Shown: positions 31,806-41,743 of the stretch, one piece after another | Layout of the letters: every line of letters begins with the position of its first letter | How positions within the stretch are numbered: the first letter of the stretch is position 1 | DNA from: Hemerocallis citrina | Lineage: Eukaryota; Streptophyta; Magnoliopsida; Asparagales; Asphodelaceae | Length of the DNA stretch: 64,000 nucleotides | Assembly (NCBI GenBank): GCA_017893485.1 | Contig: CM030366.1 | Span: forward strand, 199,883,173 to 199,947,172 | Reading direction: 5' to 3' | Translations under genes and position numbers: made by a program | The notes under the pieces: generated by a model | What the model saw: the letters and a program-made list of their open reading frames with translations, nothing else | Database searches by the model: none | Told to the model about the DNA's origin: nothing

Positions 31806-34154
31806 GTGAATGCTCAGCCACATGATATTTCTAGTGCAAGCTTCATAAGGGTAGTACCTACACAGCAGTCGAGGTCTAACCTCGATCAATCTTCACAACC
31901 AAATCCGGTATCCTCACAAGAGAACACCTTCATAAATACAACAATTCCGGATTCTGTAAATGTTGAGCTGCCACGCCAACCTAGCCCGGTTCCTGACTCT
32001 GTTCCAAATGACAGTATGTTTGAAATCTTTCAAAATGCAGTCTGTAACAACAGCTTATTAGAAGATGATGAAGATGATGAAGAAGATGAAGAAACAGACG
32101 ATGAAGATGTTGATAGTGGTGAAACTGATTACGTAGACGAAGATGATGATGATAGTGGTACAAATATAAATCATACGAACAACAGTTCTAATGAAGTCAG
32201 AGCTACTTATAGCTACGGCAATGTTGACGCGCATGTTACCGAGGAGATGGCTGAAGGTGCTAGAGTACACCTATTTCCACAAGAGTCGTCTGGTTCGTCC
32301 AATGTAGACGAATTGTACGTTGGACAGGAGTTTATAAGTAAACAGTCGATTCAACAGGCAGTGAAGTTGTATTCTATCAAAAAACATTGTGAATTCGTAA
32401 CTTTGAAATCTACACCGTCACTGTACACTGTTAAATGCAAAATGGCACCTAGAAAACGTACCATTGAGGAGATCGTGCAAGGCCCCCCCGGAGTAAGTGA
32501 TGGTGGCTGCCCTTGGAGATTACGAGCAACGGTTCCAAAAGGCGGGACGAATTTTGTGGTGAAGAAGATAGTTGGGCCACACACTTGTACGAATCCAACG
32601 TTGAATCAGGATCACCTTAAAATTGATTACAATATTGTTTGTAATCTGATTGTTGATGTGGTGAAAAAGGATACTGCTTTATCACCGAGGTCAATTATTG
32701 AGATTGTTAAAATACAATATAATTATCAGATTTCCTATAAGAAAGCTTGGCGAGCAAAACAAAAGGCGATCGAGAGGTTGTATGGTACCTTCGAAGAAGC
32801 ATACACAAAGTTGCCTGCTCTACTCACAGCAATTCAAGCTGCAAATACAGGAACCGGTGTTCACTGGGATAAGTATGAGTCTAGCCCTAGCGAGGAAACA
32901 TTCAAGGGTGTATTCTGGGCATTTGGTCCTTCAATAGAAGGTTTCAAGTCCTGCAGACCTGTTATCAGTGTTGACGGAACTCACTTGTACGGTAAGTACA
33001 AGGGTTGCTTGCTAATTGCTGTTTTCCCAGATGCGAATGATTGTTTATTTCCGTTTGCATTTGCATTGGTTGATGGAGAGAGTATAAATACGTGGACATG
33101 GTTCATGACTTGCATCCGATATTATGTCACCGATCGCACTGAGTTGTGTGTTATCTCTGATCGTCACGCTGGTATAATGTCTGCTATGGAGTTACAAAAT
33201 GGAGCTTGGAACGAACCTAATGGATATCACCGTTATTGTATGCGCCATTTTGCTACAAATTTCTTTACTAAATTTGGTAGCAAGGCATTGCGTAAGAAGG
33301 CGAAAATTATAGCGTGTCAAAACCAACCCAAAAAGTTCATGGCCAAACTTGCTGAACTTGAGAACGTAAATGTGGAGGCGGCTAATTGGTTAAAAGAGAA
33401 GCCGGTTGAGAAATGGGCACTTTATGCAGATGAAGGTCGAAGATACGGGATAATGACTACGAACCTGTCAGAAGTGTTCAATTCAGTCTTGAAAGGAGTC
33501 CGTAGTTTGCCAGTAACAGCGATTGTTGAGACGATCTTCTTACGTCTGAACTCTTATTTTACTACTCGTCGACAAGAAGCAAGTCAACTTTTATCTAAAG
33601 GGATGATTTTTGCTCGAAGAGTACATGAACTGCTCGATAGTCGCCGTGAGAGAGCTAACGGACATGAGGTTACAATGTTCCATCATCAACCGGGAGTTTT
33701 TTTCGTGAGAACGGGTATAAGCATGGCGGGTGGAGAAAGGAAGGGTGGGAACTTGCACACTGTGAATTTGGGAACGAAAACGTGCACATGTATGAAATTC
33801 CATCTATACCATATCCTATGTTCTCATGTACTGGTAGCTTGTGCATATCGTGCAATCGATCACAAGCATCTCGTTGATAAATTTTACACCGTTACGTCAT
33901 TAGCACAAACATACGGTCCAATGTTTCAGCCTATACTAGATCCAGCATATTGGCCTATTATTGATGGACCAAAACTAGTACCTGATGCCACTTTGCGACG
34001 TAAAAGGAAGGGCAGGCCTAGAACTACCAGATTCCGCAATGACATGGATGTGAGAGATAGGTCAAGTCATGGTACGGGGATGAGATGTTCAAAATGTGGT
34101 TTACAAGGACACAATAAGCGACGATGCACTAATAGTGGAACTCAGAACACTTAA
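31806..34154 (+). CDS. Mutator-like (mudrA-type) transposase
   Basis: 782-residue DDE transposase that acts in the nucleus on the terminal inverted repeats. Layout: acidic Asp/Glu-rich stretch (about 84-118); MuDR DNA-binding domain (about 168-262, LYVGQEFISKQSIQQAVKLY to GCPWRLRATV); MULE catalytic domain (about 384-490) with the first Asp in VISVDGTHLYGKYKG and the second in CVISDRHAGI; TTNLSEVFNS further on; SWIM zinc finger (about 658-676, CTCMKFHLYHILCSH); basic linker RRKRKGRPR; C-terminal CCHC knuckle (CSKCGLQGHNKRRC). All the main catalytic and zinc motifs are present and the frame is unbroken. The listed start is a GTG; the natural N-terminus is probably the ORF at 31464 in the same phase. 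It is convergent with the mobile domain gene, whose 3' end lies 1.2 kb away. Confidence 0.93.
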   Translation: MNAQPHDISSASFIRVVPTQQSRSNLDQSSQPNPVSSQENTFINTTIPDSVNVELPRQPSPVPDSVPNDSMFEIFQNAVCNNSLLEDDEDDEEDEETDDEDVDSGETDYVDEDDDDSGTNINHTNNSSNEVRATYSYGNVDAHVTEEMAEGARVHLFPQESSGSSNVDELYVGQEFISKQSIQQAVKLYSIKKHCEFVTLKSTPSLYTVKCKMAPRKRTIEEIVQGPPGVSDGGCPWRLRATVPKGGTNFVVKKIVGPHTCTNPTLNQDHLKIDYNIVCNLIVDVVKKDTALSPRSIIEIVKIQYNYQISYKKAWRAKQKAIERLYGTFEEAYTKLPALLTAIQAANTGTGVHWDKYESSPSEETFKGVFWAFGPSIEGFKSCRPVISVDGTHLYGKYKGCLLIAVFPDANDCLFPFAFALVDGESINTWTWFMTCIRYYVTDRTELCVISDRHAGIMSAMELQNGAWNEPNGYHRYCMRHFATNFFTKFGSKALRKKAKIIACQNQPKKFMAKLAELENVNVEAANWLKEKPVEKWALYADEGRRYGIMTTNLSEVFNSVLKGVRSLPVTAIVETIFLRLNSYFTTRRQEASQLLSKGMIFARRVHELLDSRRERANGHEVTMFHHQPGVFFVRTGISMAGGERKGGNLHTVNLGTKTCTCMKFHLYHILCSHVLVACAYRAIDHKHLVDKFYTVTSLAQTYGPMFQPILDPAYWPIIDGPKLVPDATLRRKRKGRPRTTRFRNDMDVRDRSSHGTGMRCSKCGLQGHNKRRCTNSGTQNT

Positions 34155-34321
34155 CTATTGTATGCTTGTAATTTTTAATTTGGACTTTGTAATTGTACTA
34201 GATTATGTCGATAAAGACGAGAAAGTTTTATTTTGAAAATTCGTTTGTATTTTTTGTTGATGTCCTTGTTTGTTTGTTGCGTTATGAGTATCGTAATCTA
34301 ACATAAATATTTCATTAACAT
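34155..34321 (+). other. 3' region of the transposase gene
   Basis: AT-rich sequence with no frame, probably the 3' UTR of the transposase transcript. Confidence 0.4.
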
Positions 34322-34982
34322 AGGCAAGACTCGCTTTTCCAAAAACCGAGTCTTATACAAACCACCGCGCTTTCTCGAAAAGCGAGTCTGTTGCCTGTAG
34401 ATTTTTTTCAACAAGCAAAGACTCGCTTTCTGAGAAAGCGAGTCTGGTGTAAATAATCGCGGTGTTTGGAAAAGCGAGTCTTGGATCTGATGATAACCAG
34501 AGAACAATAATTCACTGGTTTGACAGTCGCTTTCTCAGAAAACGTGGATCAAAAGACTAAGACTCGCTTTCTTGGATCTGCTAGCAAAGCAGATTACAGA
34601 ACCAAGACTCGCTTTCTCAGAAAGCGAGTCTAGTCCTAATAATCGCGGTGTTTGGGAAAGCGTGTCTTGGATCTGTAGATAACCAGGGAACAATAATTCA
34701 CTGGTTTGACAGTAGCTTTCTCAGAAAGCGTGGATCAAATTACCAGACTCGCTTTCTGAGAAAGCGAGGCTTGGATCTGCTAGCAAAGCAGATTACAGAA
34801 CCAAGACTCGCTTTCTCAGAAAGCGAGTTAGTTCTAATAATCGCGGTGTTTGGGAAAGCGACTGTTTATGCTGCTTGATTCCCAGAGGCTTCAACAGCTC
34901 TGGAATTCCAGAGTGCTAGACTCGCTTTTTGAAAAAGCGGGGTAATTATACCTAGACTCGCTTTTTCAAAAAGCGAGTCTTG
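34322..34982. repeat. Internal hairpin-repeat array of the Mutator-like element
   Basis: About nine palindromes of the form agactcgctttctNagaaagcgagtct (for example 34422-34447, 34604-34630, 34803-34828, 34955-34980). Part of it is a tandem repeat of about 190 bp in two copies (34484-34666 and 34667-34863). The palindrome core CGCTTT(n)AAAGCG is the same as in the terminal inverted repeats, but these lie between the convergent 3' ends of the two genes. Confidence 0.9.
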
Positions 34983-35361
34983 CTCTGTATGCAGAAGAGA
35001 CCAAGACTTCAACTCTTGGTGGGACAACTACACCACTAACATCTCCACCATCTCCATCTTCATACCAAAAACTCCACAATACACATACCATCCATGGCCA
35101 TTTCTCAAACTCCACAATACACATATAATCCAGCTTGAACATTCAATCCAATCAAGATCACCACAATCCCAAAAAACATCACATTCAATCCAAGTTAACG
35201 GCACAATCCAAAAAAAAAAAACAGAAAATTTAAACAATCAAGATCACCACACGCACACACCCCATACCGAATTTTGAATTTCATTCAATGCACTTTTCAA
35301 AAGTTAATTACAAGATTCGACTAAACAATATCTAACATCATTCAACTACACAACCAAGACT
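34983..35361 (-). other. 3' flank of the plant mobile domain gene
   Basis: Low-complexity AT/CA-rich sequence without a supported frame, presumably the 3' UTR and intergenic spacer of the minus-strand gene. Confidence 0.4.
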
Positions 35362-37516
35362 TCACGGGTCTGGGGTGAACATATCGGGCGGTCGCCGTTG
35401 CCTCTTCCCTCGGGGTGATGGAGTTATCTGTGTAATAACCTCTATTGGCTCGCCTTCCTCTTCTTGGTCCTCAGCCTCTACTTGCTCCTCCTCCTCTTCT
35501 TCTTCAATTGTGGTACGGCGCGGTGGTTTACGGGTGACTTGCTTTACTCGTTTCTTGCATGTATTGGTCCGATGAGCGGGAGTGTGTAAGATAGCATCCA
35601 GGGTTGCCCCCTCTCCCACAGCATCTGCCTGTGCTCGACAGGACGTCAGCATCTCGCGTGCGAAGTCCTTTACTGCATCGGCTACGTTGCTACTCAACAC
35701 AGCTGCACATTTCTTGCCCATACTCCAAGTCTGGGCCATCTACAAAATATAATAAGTTGTTTTTTGTAGTTCCAGTTCAAAAAAAGTAAAAAAATTAACA
35801 ATTCTAAAAAACTTACAATCGTGCGAATAGCCAATGCCTTTGGTTGAAACATAGGCAAATGCATTGAGTGTACATCTACCGGTTCTTCTGTCGGTCGACG
35901 TATAGGCATCACCACGCCGGCTGGAGTCTGCCCTGTCGGAGAGATGTACCGCCTTGTCATCCTCCCATACCAATTCATATAGTTCTCGTGGTTTGCTAAG
36001 TCGAATGGAGGTATGTTGTGGATGATTTCATCGAACCTTTGTAAGTTCCATCTCTCGACATATGTGGAGAAACTTTCCGTCCAATTATGACCTGGCGTAC
36101 GACCCATTCCAGTAATTTTATGGATATTTGCATTGAAAGGCTCGGCTACTGGAATCGCCTGCTGGAGACCAAACTGTCGTAGTACTCTGTTCACATAATA
36201 GAACTCGACAGTGCTGAAGTTGATGAGTGGTGCTTTTGTCAGCCAAAGATCTCGCCTATACAGGGAATTAGGCGGTAGTCGAGCTAGACGCTCCTCCGTG
36301 TAGGGCATCCATACTACCCAGTTATCTGCCAACCTGTCCAACTCATCACGGTAGTAGGTCAGGTATCTGTTCGGGTTGGCAGTCCAGGTAAGGTTACCGG
36401 ACCAGTACACACCAAGAGGAGGAAGCATGTACTGGTCTTCAGGGAGATGGATCCAGCTGGGTGATTGTTTCCTAACTACAGGACGTCCAACGTGGATACG
36501 CTCCCAGCTCCACACTTGAAGCAATATCATCGGGCCATTCATCTGCACAGACCCGAGAGCACACAGGCACAAACTCCTGTAGAGGGATGCTAAGGCAGCA
36601 CTACCCCAACTGTACTGGCCGACTCGTCCAAGGTCTGCAATAAGTGGGAGGTACATGAGGGGGACGGAATGGCCGCTGGAATTAGAGAACAGTACACCTC
36701 CAAAAAGAGTCAGGATGTACGCCCTGCAGTACATCTGGACCTCCTCTTCAGTCGAATCATCTATCAATCGGTCTTTGAATTTTTCCTTCAACCACTTCAA
36801 CTGAATCTGTTTCCTAACTACTGCACCAGTCTCGACTTCGACACCGAGATATTGTTCTACTAAGTACGGAGGGTCGAAGTCCATAGATCTAGTCACCGCC
36901 TGCCCATCTACCGGAAGGCCTGTGATTACTGAAACGTCCTGCAACGTAAGAGTCATCTCCCCAACTGACAGGTGGAAGCTGTGGGTCTCAGGACGCCATC
37001 TCTCGAGGAGTGCTGTAAGTAGTGGCCGATCGCACTTGATGCCGTTCATCAGTGCTATACCATATAGACCGCAATCCCGTAAGATTTGGTGAATCTGTGG
37101 GTGCATAGGGAGTGGATGACCCCCACGGAATGTACACTCTTTCGAATCGCCCTCCCACACATCTCTAGAACGATGGTGCGACTGAAGCGTAAGGAGGGCG
37201 GGGTCGAGGGGACCTGGACCACCAATGGGAATAGTAGATGAAGAAGGGGCCGGGAACGAAGTACCAGCCACGTTTGGGTTACTTGGGACCTGCAAAACAA
37301 CATTTACATCAGCAAATAAATATATCATTCAATTATATGATAATGAAACAAATCGAATGCAGAAAATTATAAACTTACATTACTCCGTTCGTTGCCACCA
37401 CGACGACCACCACCACGTCCACCGCGTGGAGGTGGGCCAAAAGCTGTACGTGGTCCATCACCACGATTGGCTCTACTACTAGAACCAACCTCCACACGTC
37501 CCTTATTCCGTGGCAT
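35362..37516 (-). CDS. Plant mobile domain (PMD) protein, three exons
   Basis: Spliced gene on the complement: exon 1 37516-37379 (46 codons), exon 2 37289-35817 (491 codons), exon 3 35739-35362 (125 codons plus stop). Both introns have GT/AG borders (gtaagt donors, ttttgcag and attttgtag acceptors) and phase 0, giving 662 residues. Exon 1 is Gly/Arg-rich (GPPPRGGRGGGRRGGN). Exon 2 is the PMD, the aminotransferase-like domain of MAIN/MAIL1 and of many transposon proteins: IHQILRDCGLYGIALMNGIK, CDRPLLTALLERWRPETHSF, TLQDVSVITGLPVDG, YLPLIADLGRVGQYSWGSAA and QVWSWERI. Exon 3 is acidic, then basic (RGKRQRRPPD), perhaps a nuclear signal. The PMD occurs both in domesticated genes and in Mutator-like and Ty3 elements; its role in transposition is not settled. 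No disabling lesion is seen. Confidence 0.88.
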
Positions 37517-38372
37517 TTTTAAAAAAAAAAGAGTATCCTACAATGAGGAGCGAGCAATCATTATTAACAATACCAAAATATAAAACCAAGAAATATAGAA
37601 AAAATACGAACATCTATAACTATTATAATGGGAGAGTTGAGCTACACAAACAAATAAAATTAGGATATTACTTCATATAGAAATAAATTTGAAGTAAGGA
37701 TATCCTTTCGTTTCAAACTCTTAAAAAGACCCACTACTAGATTTGAGCACAATAAGTAGGTAATGAAGTTTGGTTACATATTGCAAACCATTTTAGCAAT
37801 TTAAATAATCACAGAAGCAAAATTATGTGAAATGCAAATACAACATACTAGTTTTGATTACTAATAGTCATATCCTAATTTTACTCACAAATTATACAAA
37901 TTCTACATTATACTGGTTCAATTATACTTTTACTCACAAATCACAAATTCTACACACATTACAAGCAAATCGTTCAACACCGAGATCTACACACATTACC
38001 AGCAAATCGTTCACAAATTCTACACACACTACCACAAATTACACACAATATATATACAACATTAGAAAATATAGAGTTCGAGAAATATACCTCAATCTTC
38101 ACGCAAGAATTGAACCACGAGATACACCCTCAAATCGTTCAACCCCTTTGTAAGGAACACCACCGCAATCACCACAAACTCGAAAGAACCACCACCAATT
38201 TGCAATCACCGCAATCAACCCCTTTTTCTTGAATCCACCGCAATCACCAAAAAAATCGAAAGAACAAGCAAACACAAAGTGGGCAACTGGAGTGGGATGA
38301 GATAGCGAAGAATTTAGGAGTTAATCGACGGCTAATTTGATGGAATAGGCCAGAAATCGAAGATTCAAGACG
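37517..38372 (-). other. Upstream region of the mobile domain gene
   Basis: AT-rich promoter and leader between the PMD start codon and the right terminal inverted repeat. It includes short near-repeats of cacaaattctacacacattac (37940-38040). No frame is supported. Confidence 0.4.
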
Positions 38373-38762
38373 ATGGGTTAGGGTTTACGAAAGCGAGTCT
38401 TGGGAAAAAGAAGGAGAATAGTGAGATGTTTTGGGGGCGGGGGGTTTAAGTCCCAAACGACACTCGCTTTTTGAAAAAGCGAGTGTGGTTTAATTACCCC
38501 CACTTTTTTAAAAAGCGAGTGTTGCTGGGCAAAGAAGGCCAAGACTCGCTTTTTGAAAAAGCGAGTGTGGTATAAACCCTCACGCTTTTTCGAAAAGCGA
38601 GTCTTAGGTTTCCAATTTTCTGAAACCTAAGACTCGCTTTTTGAAAAAGCGTGAGGGTTTATACCACACTCGCTTTTTCAAAAAGCGAGTGGGGTGGAAT
38701 TTTAAAAAAAAGGATCGTTTGTGGCAAAACTTTTGCAAAAAGGGTCATTTTGGGAAAAAAAT
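38373..38762 (-). repeat. Right terminal inverted repeat of the Mutator-like element
   Basis: Inverted match to 30824-31223 over about 390 bp, with the same chain of CGCTTTTT(n)AAAAAGCG hairpins. The outer end is gggtcattttgggaaaaaa. Confidence 0.93.
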
Positions 38763-38776
38763 CGACGATGGGAAGC

Positions 38777-38926
38777 ATCTTTGTGCTTGGGGCAACGACG
38801 CAGCTAATGAGGTAATAACCGAGGCGCGTCAATTGCTGGTTGAAAACTATTTCCAAAGCCCCTCCTCGGCACCGGGTTCTGTTTGTTGCCGTCGAGAATT
38901 TCTTGAAGGGCTCCCTCTAATCCAAG
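38777..38926 (+). ncRNA. U4: U4 spliceosomal snRNA
   Basis: U4 pairs with U6 in the U4/U6.U5 tri-snRNP and holds U6 inactive until spliceosome activation. Recognised by order of its conserved parts: 5' ATCTTTGTGCTTGGGGCA (U6-pairing stem II region); the 5' stem-loop with the kink-turn pair AATGAGG (38806-38812) and CCGAGG (38819-38824), bound by the 15.5K/SNU13 protein; TTGCTGGTTGAAAACTATTT (stem I and central region); an Sm-type site AATTTCTTG (38897-38905) and a short 3' stem. Length, about 150 nt, fits plant U4; the exact 3' end is not fixed. A degenerate 3'-box-like aaggttaa follows (about 38924). The promoter is at 30750-30801, cut off by the 8-kb Mutator-like element inserted 4 bp upstream of this start. 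The RNA itself looks intact, but its expression is doubtful. Confidence 0.9.
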
Positions 38927-38939
38927 GTTAAGCCCTACA

Positions 38940-39997
38940 AATCCTAATTTTCAAACTTTTCTTTCACTGCACATGCTCTCAGAATGTAAAAAAGGCAAAT
39001 ATAGAATTGGTTGTGAGTTGGATTCCTACAGTTTTGAGTGGGGAATATAAATTACTGTTATAAGAGTCATGGCTTGCGCCGCACTCAGCACTGTGGTATG
39101 TATGTTGTTAGGTAGAAATCATGATGAATGCACTGTGGTATGTATATTATTGGGTACAAATCACAATGGTTCATGTCACGTACAGTTCTCTTTCGACACA
39201 CCTTATTTCAAACAAACTTAGATTGATCAATCCTTTCTGTGCCCTTTGCAATGGTGCACAACTAAGGAGTTTGTGTGATAATGTGCTATTGGTGAACAGA
39301 ATACTCAATAATATAGCTATAAATAGAATACTATTTTTTTGCTTTAGCCTCTGGAGTTCAAAAGAAAATATAAACTATAATCAAAATTATGAAGTTGGAG
39401 AAATTAACCAGCTTGATTGTAACTACAGAACCATCACACCATCTACAGTAAACCAAATACTAGAAGTACACGAGATGTGGCTCATGTGGAAGGTCTTAAC
39501 ATACTACTTACTATAGAAGTTTTTAGTTACTGATATATACTATGAGATTTGTATCTAATATGTTAATAGAAATAAAAAAGGATAATATGGATCATAGATT
39601 TTTGTACCAAATCATTTGAATCATGAATGAAGTCATGAACGGAAGAAGCTGCAGAGGAAGCTTGGTTGCTCTTCTCCCCAATCTTCGCCTTTTTATGGTT
39701 TCGTGATCATCCAACGGAGAAAAGAAAAAAAAACAATAACAGACAATTGTACTTCATTGCTTATCCATACATTTGTCTTTCTTTTCTCTTTTTACTGTGG
39801 TTTTTTTTCCTGCCTCCTCTTCTCCTTCCAACATCAAAACTCAAACAACTTAACATGCCCTGTTCCTCGACCATATATCAAACAATAGTGACTTGATTCA
39901 TATTCATGACTGGGAAAATGACACAGATTGAATCTTCTTCAATCCAACTGCAACATTGTGAAGTAGACATCTTAGCAGACAGACCCAACTAAGTTAC
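38940..39997. other. Non-coding stretch downstream of U4
   Basis: I see no gene or defined repeat. Short ORFs around 39121-39516 and 39666-39896 lack domain or codon-use support. Confidence 0.4.
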
Positions 39998-40215
39998 ATA
40001 AGAACCAAAAACTCGCTCTCCTCATACTATAATGAACCAAACAAATCTGCCCAAAATTAAAATCAAAGGCCAGTACCGTGAAACATAAAAACAAAAGATC
40101 AAAACAATTAATGAATGTTTGGTAAATAACTGGCATGCATGCATGTTATTACATAAGCTACATTACTAGGAATCAAAGAATAAGATGCCAATGCACCACT
40201 TTCACTGAAATTACT
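39998..40215 (-). repeat. Diverged copy of the SKP1-like gene 3' flank
   Basis: Aligns with 29421-29735 in the same order: gagaaccaaaaact..., then ttttg(c/g)aaataac, agctacattactaggaat, and gaaa(c/t)tactcaaat at the right edge. The copy stops where the copia element begins (about 40216), so the paralogous gene body, if it existed, is gone or displaced. Confidence 0.65.
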
Positions 40216-40337
40216 CAAATGATGGATCTATCGGAGATACCAATTGCCCTCTCTTTCAGCTGATTCCGACCAACAGTGCCTCCCGGTCTTCGGCCTCTAC
40301 ATTCGGCCGCTCTCCCCAGTGGCAACCACGGGCACAC

Positions 40338-41302
40338 ATGGCCACTGCTAATTCCACTGACAGCACCGCATGGCTTCTTGATTCCGGGGCCTCTCACCAC
40401 GTCACTGTAGATCTGAAAAATCTCTCGCTTCATACTCCGTATGACGGCCCTGATGACATTGTTATTGGTGATGGTACTGGGTTACCTATCTCTCACATCG
40501 GTTTTTTCTTTCTTACACTCCCTCTCATTCATTTAAACACGATGTTTTGTGTGTTCCAAATATGAAATAAAATTTGATTTCTATATCCCAATTTTTCCAA
40601 ACAAATAAAACATCCATTGAATTCTTACCAACTTCTTTTTATGTGAAGGATTTAATGACCGGGGCAACACTGCTAGAGGGACGAACTAGAGATGGTGTGT
40701 ATGAATGGCCGACATCATCCCTTCCCCCCAACACCAAATTCGCCTACTCCAGTGTCAAAGCCTCTCCCACTGATTGGCACCACCGTCTAGGTCATCCGTC
40801 CGAGTCCATTCTTCGACACATTGCGACCACCTTTTCTTTGGCATTTTCTTCATCTATTTCAAAAACTATTCATTACAACGACTGTTATTGCAATAAAAGT
40901 CACAAGTTTCCTTTTTCTCAATCCAGCATTATATCTACTACTCCGCTTCAAGTTAGTTTCTCTGATGTGTGGACGTCTCCAATTCATCCCATTGATTGTT
41001 TCAAATACTATATCATTTTTGTTGACCACTATACTCATTACATCTGGTTATACCCCCTCACCCGTAAATCGGACGTCTCCAAAGTTTTTCCACGGTTCAA
41101 AGCCTTAGTTGAAAACTGTTTCAAAACCAAAATTGTCACACTCTACTTCGATAACGGGGGAGAATGCATAAGTCTCAAATCCTTCTTATCCACTTCTGGC
41201 ATATCTCATCTTACCACCCCTCCACACACACCAGAACACAATGGCTTCTCTGAGTGTCATTATCGTCACATTGTCGAAACTGGTCTCGCCTTGTTATTCT
41301 GA
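40338..41302 (+). pseudogene. Copia protease and integrase region (second element)
   Basis: Protease motif WLLDSGASHHVT (about 40371-40406). In another frame from 40574, integrase: DWHHRLGHPSESILRHI zinc motif, FSDVWTSPIHPID, FVDHYTHYIWLYPL, LYFDNGGECISLKSF and HTPEHNGFSECHYRHI. It is broken by a frameshift near 40560 and a stop at 41300. Confidence 0.9.
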
Positions 41303-41743
41303 GCGTCCCTACCTCTTCCCTTTTGGTCGTATGCCTTCCTCACCGCTACTTACCTTATTAACCGTTTTCCCACTCCCACCTTAGACATGCAATCTCCTTA
41401 TCACAAACGTTTTGCCTCCCACCCAAACTATCTCAAATTACGTGTCTTTGGATGTCTCTGATATCCATAGTTACGTCTATACTCGACCCACAAGTTAGCA
41501 CCTCGCTCCACTCCCTGTGTTTTCCTAGGATACTCACTCACCCATAGTGCCTATTTGTGCTACGAACCCAACTTCAAGAAATTATACACCTCCCGGCATA
41601 TTTGCTTTGTTGAAACTGAGTTTCCCATGTCCAGTTTCTCTCCTCACCTAGCTCGTCTGGTTGGTACCAGTTGCTCATCATGACTCCCCATTCCTTTTCT
41701 TGCTCCGACTTCTAACACACCACCTCCGGCTCTACCTCGCAGC

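Larger units (their letters stand above)
30824..38762. mobile_element. Mutator-like element carrying mudrA-type transposase and a plant mobile domain gene
   Basis: 7939 bp, flanked by a perfect 10-bp target duplication CGACGATGGG (30814-30823 and 38763-38772), within the 9-11 bp range of Mutator elements. Terminal inverted repeats of about 400 bp (30824-31223 and 38373-38762) begin with TTTTTTCCCAAAATGACCC a few bases in. Cargo is a transposase gene on + (31464-34154) and a convergent three-exon plant mobile domain gene on - (35362-37516), with a hairpin-repeat array between them. Both genes look close to intact. The element separates a U4 snRNA gene from its promoter. Confidence 0.95.

Noticed and set aside
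34322..34982. CRISPR-like array
   Set aside because: Palindromic repeats with irregular spacing inside a eukaryotic Mutator-like element; same motif as its TIRs. Not CRISPR.
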